DNA from: Silene latifolia
Taxonomy: Eukaryota > Streptophyta > Magnoliopsida > Caryophyllales > Caryophyllaceae
Length of the DNA stretch: 64,000 nucleotides
Assembly: GCF_048544455.1 (NCBI RefSeq)
Contig: NC_133526.1
Location: 9,440,001 to 9,504,000, forward strand
Reading direction: 5' to 3'
Shown here: one piece after another, positions 1-10,348 of the stretch
Layout: each line of letters opens with the position of its first letter
Position numbering within the stretch: the stretch's first letter is position 1
Translations under genes and position numbers: made by a program
The notes under the pieces: generated by a model
The model's input: only the letters and a program-made list of their open reading frames with translations
What the model was told of the DNA's origin: nothing
Databases searched by the model: none

Positions 1-112
1 GAGGATGATGTTGACATAAGTAAAGATTTGAAGAAGAAGATGATTGGAAAATAGAAAAGGTTGAAGATGAGTGCAAAATTACAACATTATGTAGATGTTT
101 ATATAGGGAAAA

Positions 113-366
113 ATGTGACCGTTATAATTCAAATGTGACCGTTATAATTCAAATTTTACCGTTATAATTCAAAAATAGCCGTTATAATTCAAATGTGACC
201 GTTATAATTCAAAATAGCCGTTATAATTCAAAAATAGCCGTTATAATTCAAATGTTACCGTTATAATTCAAATGTTACCGTTATAATTCAAAATAACCGT
301 TACAATTCAAAAATAGCCGTTATAATTCAAAATAACCGTTGTAATTCAAAAATAACCGTTACAATT
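113..366. repeat. 20-bp minisatellite, about 13 copies
   Basis: About thirteen tandem copies of a 19-21 bp unit of the form AAATGTGACCGTTATAATTC, with the CCGTTATAATTC half most conserved and the A-rich half varying (ATGTG, ATAG, ATAA). It lies just 3' of the OTU reading frame in the MULE, so it may be a subterminal repeat of the element. Each unit carries AACGG on the minus strand, the core of the plant MYB3R/MSA motif; whether that matters is unknown. Confidence 0.9.
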
Positions 367-386
367 AATAGGTTATAAATAGGCCA

Positions 387-1040
387 TTATATGTCAATTT
401 CAATCACAACATCCAAATCATCTTCACTCACTACAATACTAATTATTAACTCACAACATCCAATTCCAAAATGTCGCTGACCTTCTGGATCGTCAAATGC
501 AGAAATACAACATATCACCCAATTGTACATCGTAGCATAACCATATAGATCGAAACTGTCCATCCAATTACCCGAGCCACACGGTATCTGATCCATAAAT
601 GTAATTCTAGCTACCTCCGCATCAAATCTCGCTGGGCCATAGATATGATCACGGTAATCGGGACTACGAATTTCCCTAAGTAAATCTGTTCTAGCCATCG
701 TGAAATGAGATTGGTCACCCCGAACAGCATGTGAGATAACTCGAAAACCACAATGACCGTCTCCGTAAGGATTAAACCATGCTTCTACATACTCGTGAAA
801 AAATGAAGGCAGGAAGTCACGATAAGGAAAATACCTCAAATCACCAATGGTGTAGTCGACCTCAAGAGGTGCGCAATGAGTTGTGCCGAAACTCCCCGTA
901 GTCGTGGTAGCAGTGGTAGACGGTGTACCGGGGCCCGTTTGAGTGGACCGGGGGGTTCTATATGGAGTAAAACGAACCGACGGAGTAGAACGGGGAGTAG
1001 ACGACGAGTAACAGAACCGTCGGAGTAGAACGGGGGGTAC
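387..1040 (-). pseudogene. OTU-like cysteine protease domain of the MULE
   Basis: An open frame reading leftwards with the OTU signature GDGHCGFRVISHAV; the aspartate and cysteine of D-G-H-C are the expected catalytic pair (codons near 750-760). The residues around HFG, near 480, could supply the histidine. OTU enzymes remove ubiquitin or ubiquitin-like proteins. The domain lies directly downstream of the transposase in a different frame, across a Ser/Thr/Pro/Arg-rich linker; the overlap of both open frames at 958-1100 suggests one fused protein split by a single indel. Protease domains joined to plant MULE transposases are known (ULP1-like in some MULEs, OTU-like in FAR1-type proteins). Activity and function in the element are not established. 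Confidence 0.75.
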
Positions 1041-2982
1041 TAGACGGAGTACGTTGGGAAGACGGAGTACGTACTCGAACCCGTGCACGCGCATGCTCAA
1101 CGGCGGACGGATCTCTACGAGTTCCCCTACTCGGACGTCCTCTAGGGTTCTCGTTCACCCGAGACTCGTTTACATCCTCCTCTTGCGGATGTATCTGAGA
1201 GTAAAGGGCATCGAACATGGATGATCTCATACTCGGATCTGCATTCCGAATTTCATCGAATAACTCCTCCAATCGATCATCGTCACAAGTCGGCATTGCC
1301 TCCGAACCATCGTACTCTAACTTCCTCCAAAATGCATGTAAAACATCAACAGGAACCCGAGATCCGTTTCTAGCAATGCGATGAAGTGAACAAGCACATA
1401 ACAAACCAAGTGTAGTAGCCTTTACACAACCGCAATCGATCATCAAGGCATCTTCCGTCATCTTGGCACCCCTTTCGAATTCTTCACGCAATTCAATGAT
1501 GGCATTCTTTGATATTTTATAGGAAAGCCTGGAAAATAATCTCTGAATCCCCGTCAACCGCTTCGTTCTAAATAACTCCAACAAGTGTCGGATCTCAACA
1601 TGTTGCGTTTCCATCAAAGAATGAAACCGAATCCAGATGCTATCAACTGCCAGTTTCGCGCTATTCAGCCATCTCTTCAAATTCGCATGAGCCGACTCAA
1701 CCCGGGATGTAGAAGTATTCCCAAAATGACTTATCTTGTTCGTTCTATACTTGACCCATTTTTCCAAGTGCGGGAACCATTGCCTCTCAATATAAGCCGC
1801 CACTCCCGCCCATTCCCTTGCCAATTTGCCCCATGCAACATTAAACTTTTCTTCGGTTTCCGCCTCGACAACCGCAGTAAACAAAGTAAAGGTTACGTGC
1901 TTAGCCCAACCATCCTGACCCGTGATATCAAGTGCTTTCGTCTCCACGTTAGAATATATATGCCAAAGACATAGCAAGTGAGACGAATCCGGAAAAACAA
2001 TGGGAATCGCGTTCAACAACCCTCCCTCGCAATCAGTAACAATAACATTAGGTTGAACGGCATCATTTAGCAGGGCCTTCAGTTTCCGTAGGACCCACAA
2101 ATATTTCTCCTCGGACTCATGCGTCACAAGAGCATACGCGATGACAAAGCTCTTCCCGACGGGTGTGACTCCAACCATCTCAACAAGCGGAAGACGGTAT
2201 TCATTTGTCTTGTACGTGGAATCGATCTGTACCACATAATAGTATGATCGAAACATCTTAACGGCCGGATGAGACATGAACACGTGGGTTAGCTCGTCGG
2301 TCTCCGATCGGTGACCCAATAATGAACGTATTATCTTCGAACCGCAAGTGCTAACATCTCACAGTCTTGGGTTTCTCCCTTCTCTTTCCTCGGCCCTTAC
2401 TTTCTGAGAACGGTTGTAGATTTGTCGCCGATTAGGTCTTGACTTTTCCGGATTCCGCTGATGCAAACCCGCACTAATAATTGCCGGTCTAACGTGAGCT
2501 CTAACTTGGGCATCGATATAAGCCAACTCCTCGTCATCAAGCTTTGCAAAGTATCTGTCGCCGTCACAATACAACGTTAAACCATGATTATGAAACCCGG
2601 ATCTCATCACAAGCTGCCACTTATTCTCTTCTAATTCAACAACTTTCATTGAAAATTTGCAATTGCACCACGCGGTAGCGGTGTTACCCCTCATTAAAGA
2701 ATCGGCATCCTTATTTACGGGACCTTTTCCACCCATCCGACAAACAAAATAACGTTGTCTCAAATTCGTGTTACGACCAACTTTCTTGTTGCTTGCTTTT
2801 TTTATACCAAACCCGAGTCGGAGCCCGATCTCATATGCCCAATTAAACGCTTCAAAGACTAGATGCAAAAAATGCGGTTGTCGTAAAATGATCTGAGTAA
2901 TCAACACCGTCTCCATCGTTAATCACCTGCGCACGCATTTCAACAAGTTAGTTATTAATTCAATTATTTGCTACGGGACTAG

Positions 2983-3265
2983 TCGAAGTAAATATAAAAT
3001 AATATAAAATTAATACAAACACGGTAATAAGTTATTTTTTACAAAACGAGTCGGAAATGTTAAAGATAAAAATTTCATATAAAGACGGTAATTAATTAAT
3101 TCAATTGTTTTATAATACAAAAACGGCATTTAATTATTTTGTACACAACGAGTCGGAAATAACGGAAATTAATTATAATTATTTGAATTGTCGGAAACTA
3201 TAAAAAATAAAAAAATTTAATACAAAGACGGAAATTAATTATTATATACAAAACGAGTCGGAAAC
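2983..3265. repeat. Diverged ~100-bp tandem repeat in transposase intron
   Basis: Three diverged AT-rich units, each ending with ACAAAACGAGTCGGAAA or a close variant (near 3040, 3146 and 3250) and each carrying an AAGACGG/AAACGG motif. They lie in the proposed 5' intron of the transposase gene. No coding potential is seen. Confidence 0.65.
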
Positions 3266-3302
3266 AAAAAAAAAACAAAAAAAAAAAAAAAAGTAACGAG
3301 AA

Positions 3303-3508
3303 ACTCTAAAAAAAAAAAGAAAAAAAAAAAAAAAAAACAACATTGGGCCAGACGAAGGAATCCTTCGTCCAACTCCAAGCCCAGACGAAGGAATCCTTCG
3401 TCCAAACCCATGAGGAGACGAGCCCCTGCTTCGTCTGGACTGGGCCTGGGACGAAGAATCCCCACGTCTCAGCCCAGTTCCGTGTTATTTTTTTTTTTTT
3501 TTTTTTTT
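3303..3508. repeat. Poly(A)/poly(T)-bounded foldback with duplicated palindrome
   Basis: An A-tract at 3309-3337 and a T-tract at 3488-3508 bracket a GC-richer core. The core carries two copies of the near-perfect palindrome GACGAAGGAATCCTTCGTC (3351-3369 and 3384-3402), then an inverted partner GCTTCGTCTGG...GGGCC (from 3428) of the first GGGCCAGACGAAG. It can form one large or several nested hairpins. It sits in the proposed intron of the transposase. Its role is unknown; it may be a separate small insertion. Confidence 0.7.
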
Positions 3509-3911
3509 CAATTGCTTTTTCATATAAATCCGTCACAAATTCTATCATAATTCCGTCTACATTCATGGCATCTATCCTAATTCGGGATTCAAACGATAAT
3601 AAAACATAAATTTTTAACAAAACTAAATCGTAAACTAACCTCGTTACTATCTTCATTGTTGAAATCGTTGTTAAAATCGTTCCCGTTCATGTTGTTAATT
3701 ACAAAACCCGACTTTTTTTTTTTTTGGTTTGAAATATTTTAGTGAGACGGTGACTTGTGTTTTAGTGAGACGGTAATTTCATTTCTGTTTTGAGACGGAA
3801 ATTGCATTTTGGTGAGACCAATATGGAGTCATGATATGGAGGGCAAACTTGGAATTTTACGTTAATTGTCGACGATATTTAGTAATTTGTCGACGACGTA
3901 TAGCAGAACCC

Positions 3912-4435
3912 TTAATTATATGATGAGTGTACAAAAAGAAGCCCAAATTCAATCGGCTTGAGAAACAATGTTAAGTGGGCTAGGCAATTGATGGAAAGGG
4001 CCGATGTTAAAAGAAGACTACCAATGTTACGTAGGTTGTAAATAACCGTTTTAAGACGCTACCTCCGTTTTAAATAAGGTTAATTGATTAAGCAAATCTA
4101 TATAGTCATCTGAATTGCTATGAAGTATCCTATACTTTATAGGGGCGAACCGTCATACTATAAATAATGATATCAATAAGAATAATAATCGTAATGTTGA
4201 AATAAACTGAATCAATCAATCGAATGGTGAAATTTGAATCGAACTTAATAGAATCAAAATTAAGTCCAAAAGAATACTACGAAATACCATCAGTATTTAT
4301 CATCGTTAAAACACAATAATCTAAACAAATAATAAAAACAACAATCATTTGAATAATAAACAATTTTCTAATTTTTAGTAAGTATTGATACAATTATCAA
4401 CTTAATGTTCAAATATATGTAACAAACAATGTAGT
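3912..4435. other. Intergenic, no gene seen
   Basis: AT-rich sequence between the MULE end and the next foldback element. I see no convincing coding region, RNA gene or terminal repeat. Confidence 0.6.
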
Positions 4436-4444
4436 TATATATGC

Positions 4445-5237
4445 GAATTTTTTTCCAAAATGGGGCGTAAACACAAACAAATTAACGAAATGGGTTGAGT
4501 TTCAAAGTATTTACCCAAAATGGGTCCACGTCATCATCGAAGCTAGGCTCGGATTCAAGTCGCTCTCCCGCTCAAATGACCTTACCCAAAGTGTCACTTA
4601 ATGTCCACCCAAACCTCGGTATGCTACTTAAAGGGCAAGTCGCTCCGGAGTGAGCGATTTTAGCTCAAATCGCCTTCCCCCACAAATGACTTAGGTGCTT
4701 GCGGAAAAAAAAAAAAAATAAAAAAAAAAAAAAAAAAAAAAACGATTCTGTGAGTCGAACACAGGACCTTCCGCAAAACTAACACTTATTCAATATTACC
4801 TAACCATCAATACAAGAAAGTTTATATGTTAAAAGGAAGTGATTAAAGATAATATTAAGTAATTGTTATTCAAGTCCCAAAACACATTTATTGCTGTTAG
4901 CATTAAATATGGAAATTTAATCCCCTTAATAAGACATCATATTACATTTGGTGTTATGGTAAGGGTTGGGAGAGAAATGTTATTAGATTGCGTGTTCTAT
5001 TCCCATCAGCTACACTTCACTTGTCTTTTTTCTTTTTTTTTTTTTTCTTTTTTTTGACTAAGTCGCCCAGCCGTTGAGCGTTTTCCCCTCAAGTCGCTCT
5101 CCCGCTAAGCGACCTTAATCCTGAACCTACCATCGCCAAAACCGAGCCTACGTGGACCCATTTTTGGTAATTAGTTTCAAAGTTATCCTATTTTGTTAAA
5201 TTGTTTGTTATTTAAACCCATTTTGGAAAAAAATTCT
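4445..5237. mobile_element. Foldback (long-TIR) MITE, Mutator-like
   Basis: The ends are inverted copies of each other for roughly 110 bp, starting GAATTTTTTTCCAAAATGGG and including AAATGGGTCCACGT. A perfect 9-bp direct repeat, TATATATGC, flanks it (4436-4444 and 5238-5246). A 9-bp duplication with long TIRs is typical of Mutator-type non-autonomous elements. The interior holds repeated AAGTCGCTCTCCCGCT motifs, long A and T tracts and a tRNA-like segment. No transposase is encoded. Confidence 0.85.
4743..4828 (-). other. tRNA-like segment (SINE head or decayed tRNA)
   Basis: On the minus strand there is a perfect T-arm: CTGTG, the 7-nt loop TTCGACT, then CACAG, preceded by a D-arm-like TGGTTAGGTAA and followed by a run of T that could stop RNA polymerase III. 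No matching acceptor stem is visible, so this is more likely the head of a tRNA-derived SINE carried inside the foldback element than a working tRNA gene. Confidence 0.45.
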
Positions 5238-5400
5238 ATATATGCAAATAAATTTCATGTGGTATGCTACGTACAAACTGCATTTTACATTTCATAAATT
5301 TAGTTAAATTCCCAAAAGCAAATAAATAACTAATTAACCATACAAATTAATAATACAAAATAATTTCTTATATTTTTCCCTGAAAAAGAACCAATTCAAG

Positions 5401-8400
5401 CTACTTATCATATCCCCAGAAATCCATTTCACCACGTAAAGAAAGCTGTTGTTGTTGTTGATTAATGTCATGTACCGTAGACGATAAATCATTACCATTA
5501 TTATTATTATTACCACCCTGTACTTCATCATCTTGCGGATGTCCCACAACCGCACGATCAAGCATCGTCCATTCATTAATCCCTTGATGATGATGAGGAT
5601 CAGACGGCTCGGCCGCCATCTCCAAAGTGGGCCCGGCCTCAGGACCAGATTGGTACAATAGCTGGTGAGGATGGTGTGAAGTGGTAGTGTAGTCAAGGGG
5701 TGTAATCTGGTGTGGGTGAGTATAGGTTAGGAGACCAACCCCAAGGTCAGGCTTATTATTATTATTATTATTATTCATGTATAGGTCAAATGTAGATGAG
5801 GTTGCTTGTTCGTTACGTAACATGAGATGGTGGTGATTATGGTGATGGTGGTATTGTGTGTTTGTGTGATCTCGCGGAATGAACGGTCGAGATTGGTTGT
5901 TGCTGCTTGATCCTGTTATTAGGAGTTGATGATCTGAATTTGTGCTTGATGTTGTTGTTGTTGTTCCTTGTTGTTCTCCTCCTATTTTGAATAGGTTTTT
6001 CTTCTTGAACACTCTACATACTACCCATCCATCCTCCTATATTATACACAAAAAGTTTAATTATTCCAAGTTTTCATTTAACAATCAAAGTGTTATATGA
6101 CGGGATTAATCTGAGATCAGGTAGAGTTTAGTCGCTATTAATTTTGAGATATCACAATATAACATGCATCTTATTATATAGATACTTGCATTATGACATT
6201 CAGGGGCGTTTTAAGTCAAATAGAGCTCTCTGCTCCACAAGAAAAATGAGGCCCCAAGATTTTGATTGAATTACATCAATAAAGCTTGTAAATTTAATGA
6301 CCAAATTCGAAGGCCTGGTTCCCATGCTCGTGGCTGAACGGGGACTTAGACACCTCTGATGACATTATCTAGACTATATATTTAATGAAAACTCCATACA
6401 TTTTTAAAATCTCACATGTATCGGATTTAGATATTTTTCTAGGAGAACTCGCTTGCTTGTACTTTTCAATAATCACAGGACTTGTCTATCAATAATCTTG
6501 ACTAGGTTTATTTGTTCTACAATTTTTCATTGCACCATTGTTCTTATACCATTTTTCTCATATTTCCCCCCAAAAAATGTATCAAATTGAGTCGATAAAT
6601 CTCAAATTAGCGTGGCATTTGTTTATTTTTTCCTACTAATATTCTGAAGTACATGACATTTGATACGAGTTCAATAGGGAATATCTTTTGAATGTGTAAA
6701 TAAAATAGATGAACGACTTACATTATTAGTAGAATGAGGGTCATCACTGTCTTCTAAACGATACTCGTGCATAATCCAATCCGATTTTTGGCCATGGGGA
6801 GCTCTACCACGATAGAACACAAGAGTTTTACGCATACCAATCTTTTTAAATGTATTTCTGATGCATTTGTCTCTTCCTGTTGCTTTCCAAAATCCTGCAT
6901 TTGTTGCTCTATTTGTTCTTGATCCTGTTGGATATTTCCTATCCTTATGGCTGAAAAAATACCATTCATTTTGTGGTGTTGTTCCGATCTTACACCTCTC
7001 TGTCAAATATAAATATATATAGTTTTAAGATTATTAAATCGTCATTAGAAATGTATAATACATTAGTTTGTATTATACTTGTATGTAATATGCTATAATG
7101 CACATACAACTAAGTATTCAAAAATAAAACTAAATTACATACCAGGAAAAAAGCACAAACATCCGAAGAAAAATTAATATTATTACTCCCTCCTTTCCAA
7201 TTATTTGTTTACATTTGATTGAAATATGTCTAATAGCTAATATAAAAAGTAAACAAATGACTGAACGAGGGAATACTTTTTTGAACAATTTTAGAAAAAC
7301 TGCATCTTAAGCTTAAGATTATTGGAGAATAATTAAAATTTTGGGAGTACTTTTGGAAAATAGTACTCCATCCGTTCCGGTCATTTGTTTACCTTTTCCA
7401 TTTTAGGGTGTCTCAGTCAATTTTTTTTTTCTATTATGAGAATGCGTGCTATAATGAGCATTTCGATTTTCCACACTTAATTCGGTCCACTTGTAAATTG
7501 TCATCAACTAATTGGCCCCTTTTCTTTGTATTTGTGTGGAAATCAAAGGTAAACACATGACCGAAACGGAGGAAGTAATAGACAGGCAAATTGTTTGAAT
7601 TTTTCATTATGATCTTTCGTTATTATAACTTATTTATCTTATAATTTTAACAAGTTATATACACAATTAAATCAGGCGAAGAAGATAATGCACTAATTAT
7701 AGATCAATCATAATCATACTCACTATGAATTATGAAAGGAATTGTTTGTTGAAATATATGTTCTAATTTACATAAGGTGAAATATAGTATGGCCCTAAGT
7801 TGTAAGATTATATATGTCGAAGAATTGATCACTTCTAAACTCATTTCATGATTGTTTAAGATAACAATAATTCAGGTAAAATAAAATTAATTTTGAGTAA
7901 TTAGCATATTACAATTCAGTCTATAGTGGTGATAATTTTTTAGATTCTACTTTTAAAATTCTTCACATATTTAAGAGTTAAGACAAATGAAAAGAATTCA
8001 AGTGAACACATAATTATTAGGATATATTAGGATACTATATATGTAACAAATTAATAACAAACAAAAAATAATCAAAATTAAGTAAAAGATGACTATAATA
8101 TTAAGTGAGCATATATAAATATGTTTATAACGTTTCAAAATCAAGGGAGCTAGCTTTGTATAAGATGACGGTGAGAGCACTCGCAGTGAGGGATTACTTA
8201 CTGTTGTCAACGGTGGACACTCCGATCACAAAAAAAAAAAAAAAAAAAAAAAAAACATAATAATATTGCACAAATTTGTTAAGAATTGTAGAAATAGATA
8301 ATAAATAATTTTGTTATAGGCAAAGAATAATAATGGAGTTTGTCTAAGCCATAAACATACCTTGAAGATCCCAAGGTTCCATCTTGTTCAAATCAACCTC

Positions 8401-8526
8401 CCTAATAACATCCATATCAAACTTCTGAAACGAAACCTTCTTCTTAAGATAATAATGCAACAACTCTTCATCCGTCGGATGAAACCTAAATCCCGGCGGA
8501 ACTCCACCGTTGCTCGACGACCCCAT
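5401..8526 (-). CDS. BRN1: NAC transcription factor, BEARSKIN/SOMBRERO type
   Basis: A plant-specific NAC-domain DNA-binding regulator; its closest recognised relatives, BRN1/BRN2 and SMB, drive root-cap maturation and cell detachment in Arabidopsis. Three exons join in phase: 8361-8526, 6722-6999 and 5401-6036, giving 1080 nt or 359 aa. The NAC domain (about residues 9-161) shows all subdomains: [79 protein letters not shown] and the exon 3 start [13 protein letters not shown]. The wording EPWDLQ-ERCKIG and [10 protein letters not shown] fits BRN better than SMB. The C-terminal part is low-complexity with Gln, Asn and His runs, as expected of an activation region. The start is the MGSSSNGG codon at 8526; an upstream in-frame ATG at 8562 gives an unlikely extension. 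Intron 1 (1361 bp) carries two MITEs. The exact paralogue is uncertain. Confidence 0.93.
5446..5460 (-). repeat. CAA-type trinucleotide run in NAC exon 3
   Basis: A (GTT)n run on the plus strand that encodes consecutive glutamines near the NAC protein C-terminus. It is in frame and likely to vary in length. Confidence 0.8.
5753..5775 (-). repeat. AAT-type trinucleotide run in NAC exon 3
   Basis: A (TTA)n run on the plus strand that encodes seven or so asparagines in the C-terminal domain of the NAC protein. Confidence 0.8.
7184..7277. mobile_element. Short Stowaway-type MITE in NAC intron 1
   Basis: It begins TACTCCCTCCTTTCC and ends with the inverted GAACGAGGGAATA, with ATTTGTTTAC / GTAAACAAATGAC as inner parts of the TIRs. 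TA-flanked CTCCCTCC termini are typical of plant Stowaway (mariner-related) MITEs. At about 94 bp it is little more than two TIRs. Confidence 0.7.
7366..7580. mobile_element. Stowaway-type MITE in NAC intron 1
   Basis: It begins TACTCCATCCGTTCCGGTC and ends with the inverted GACCGAAACGGAGGAAGTA, with ATTTGTTTACC and GGTAAACACATGA as inner TIR parts. The length of about 215 bp and TA-type ends fit a Stowaway MITE. Confidence 0.75.
8229..8254. repeat. Poly(A) tract in NAC intron 1
   Basis: A simple A run about 100 bp from exon 1 of the NAC gene. It may mark an old retroposon 3' end, but no flanking duplication was found. Confidence 0.6.
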
Positions 8527-8699
8527 CCTCGCTCTAAGAAAACTCAAGTTAAAAGGAATCAACGACTTTCAAGTTACAAATGTTGTAATACAACCAACCA
8601 ATGATTTATTTGTGCTTGCATTTGCAGTTAAAGGAAGCTCTTATAATTGTAGTAAACAACGTTAATTATAATAATAATTTTATTAATATTAGTTAATAA

Positions 8700-9211
8700 G
8701 TACTCTCTCCGTTCCGGTCATTTGTTTACCTTTATGTGTCTTTGTGTTAGATCTGTCTTGAATTGTTAGTCGCAAATTCGAACGACTATGACGTATCTGT
8801 TATCTGTATTAGGCTATAGTTCCGTTTTGGGCATTTTCTAGGTTATTCTGTATTAGGTCTTAGAAAGTATTATGCATATCATATCGTTCTGAATCTGTAA
8901 TCTGAAAACTCCTCACCCATTGATAAAACTCTCCTCCCTTTTGCTCTGTGCACGTAGTTAACACACCGTTAGTAAACCACGTAAATCTGTGTGTTTTGTT
9001 TCTTTAACGTCCTTTTTTTTTTTCTTTCTCGCGTCTGTTATAACACTTTGGTTATGGTACAAAGAACAAGGAAACAGAACGAGACCAATTATTAGATGAC
9101 AAGTGAGACAAATTGAGTGTGTGAGATCAAATTGCGTGAAATAGAAACGTTAACAATTGACTGATACACCCTAAAACGCAATAGGTAAACGAATGACTGA
9201 GACGGAATGAA
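8700..9211. mobile_element. Stowaway-related element upstream of the NAC gene
   Basis: The left end TACTCTCTCCGTTCCGGTC plus ATTTGTTTACC is matched in inverse by GGTAAACGAATGACTGAGA and CGGAATGAATA at the right. At about 510 bp it is larger than the two intron copies and may contain another insertion. It lies about 175 bp upstream of the NAC start codon, so it sits in or near the promoter. Confidence 0.6.
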
Positions 9212-9582
9212 TATTAATGATAATGAATTAATGATATTAATAAACTGGAGAAAGTAAAGAACGTCAACGGGGTTACGTGAAGAGGAAAAAGTTGGAAAGC
9301 GGTGACTACGGCGACGGCATGGGGAAACTGAGCTAGCTAGCAGTATTACTCTCCTCGTCGCACGGTCGCATATATTCATCAAGACTTCTATTCATTTGGG
9401 TTTCATCTTTCGGTCTTCTCTCTATTAAATAATTAGTGTCTTATAAAGTTTTACGTAAATTCTAAGTTATGCATGAAAATTCGCTAGCATTACGAGGCAA
9501 GGTAAACCCTCGTCATGTGGATTTTTATTTTTTATTTTTTTTAATATAATAAAGAGTGTTGGGAAGTAGGCAAGATAAATGA

Positions 9583-9767
9583 ACACAAATTCTTATTATA
9601 GACGGACACTATCCGTCTATATGTATAGACGGATACCATTTTTCCTCACAAAATACCCATTTGCCATAAAGTGGAAAGCACATGGGAGGTGTCCCACCTT
9701 GTCCCCCCTACCCATTTTATTAGAGGTCTTTACCCGTCTGTTCGCCCCACCCGTCTATACCAAGACC
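9583..9767. mobile_element. MITE with AGACGG termini, copy 1
   Basis: It begins ACAAATTCTTATTATAGACGG and ends CCCGTCTATACC, with further inverted ATAGACGG / CCGTCTAT motifs inside. It shares termini with the elements at 19068 and 21389, so the three form a family. No coding capacity. Confidence 0.6.
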
Positions 9768-9855
9768 TATTGATAAATGAATTGATGTAATTATGAACAT
9801 AGACTTTTATTTGGGTGAAATTGAATAATTTGATATTGGTTTTGGAAGTGAAATT

Positions 9856-10324
9856 TGTTAGATTTAATCCGAATTGAGACCATAAACTCCATACTAAATT
9901 ATTCGGTATAAACTGTAGAGCGGAAGCGTACCTGATTACATGACGAAAGGTTGGAATGAACCGTCTGAAGGGACGGTCTTCGGATTAGGTCTTCTAGTAG
10001 ACACACATACCATGGGGATCTCTCTCACGATGGGATGCGGGAGATTAGGTTATTGTGTGCTACTGCGGGACCATAACCCGGGTGACTTATATATAGTCTC
10101 CTTAGTCTAATGCGCCCATCATGCATTAGCAAACCTAATGGGTATCTACACTTAGATAAAAGACTGACCCATACTTTTTATGACGTAAATAAGCCCATAT
10201 TTAATACACCGTAGAGGATCACTTTATATTTGGGCTAACCTTAAATGATAGCGCATAAATACAATTATTACCGAATTAATAATTTGTCCATATATAATAT
10301 TGTATTAGGCCTATATTTCTTACA
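9856..10324 (-). repeat. LTR (3' LTR of the copia-like element)
   Basis: A 469-bp LTR with TG...CA ends, near-identical to 17927-18395. On the element strand it begins TGTAAGAAATA and ends TCTAACA. A purine-rich AAGTGGGAGAT immediately outside it (10325-10336) is the likely polypurine tract. Confidence 0.92.
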
Positions 10325-10348
10325 ATCTCCCACTTGGGCCAAATACAT

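Larger units (their letters stand above)
958..3690 (-). pseudogene. MULE transposase (FAR1/MuDR type), two exons, lightly broken
   Basis: The encoded enzyme would cut and join transposon ends. Exon 1 is 3640-3690 (17 codons, good ATG, GTTAGT donor); the second exon starts at 2926 after a CAG acceptor. The N-terminal FAR1-like zinc region has a conserved C...C.C and HNH pattern around 2600-2760. The catalytic triad is visible: D in QIDSTYK, D in VTDCEGG and E in RVESAHA (about residues 33, 96 and 208 counted from the ATG at 2319), plus the CLWH motif and a SWIM-like CGC...C.C..H near 1420-1440. Lesions: a frame change near 2830-2850, one in-frame TGA at 2359-2361, and a frame change near 1000-1040 before the OTU part. 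Otherwise about 2.5 kb stays open, so decay looks recent. An origin as a domesticated FAR1-like host gene is less likely given the TIR-like end and repeats. Confidence 0.85.
1..3911 (-). mobile_element. Mutator-like element (MULE), right-hand part
   Basis: A DNA transposon of the Mutator superfamily, transcribed leftwards. It holds a FAR1/MuDR-type transposase, an OTU-like protease region and a subterminal minisatellite. The proposed right end is the inward-reading sequence ending near 3911: on the minus strand it begins GGGTTCTGCTATACGTCG and contains two GTCGAC cores, which looks like a MULE terminal inverted repeat. The matching left end is not in the window, so the element is probably cut by the left edge. 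Family assignment is firm from the transposase; the right boundary is an inference without a visible target duplication. Confidence 0.75.

Noticed and set aside
1585-1974. Plus-strand 129-codon open frame
   Set aside because: Antisense shadow of the MULE transposase.
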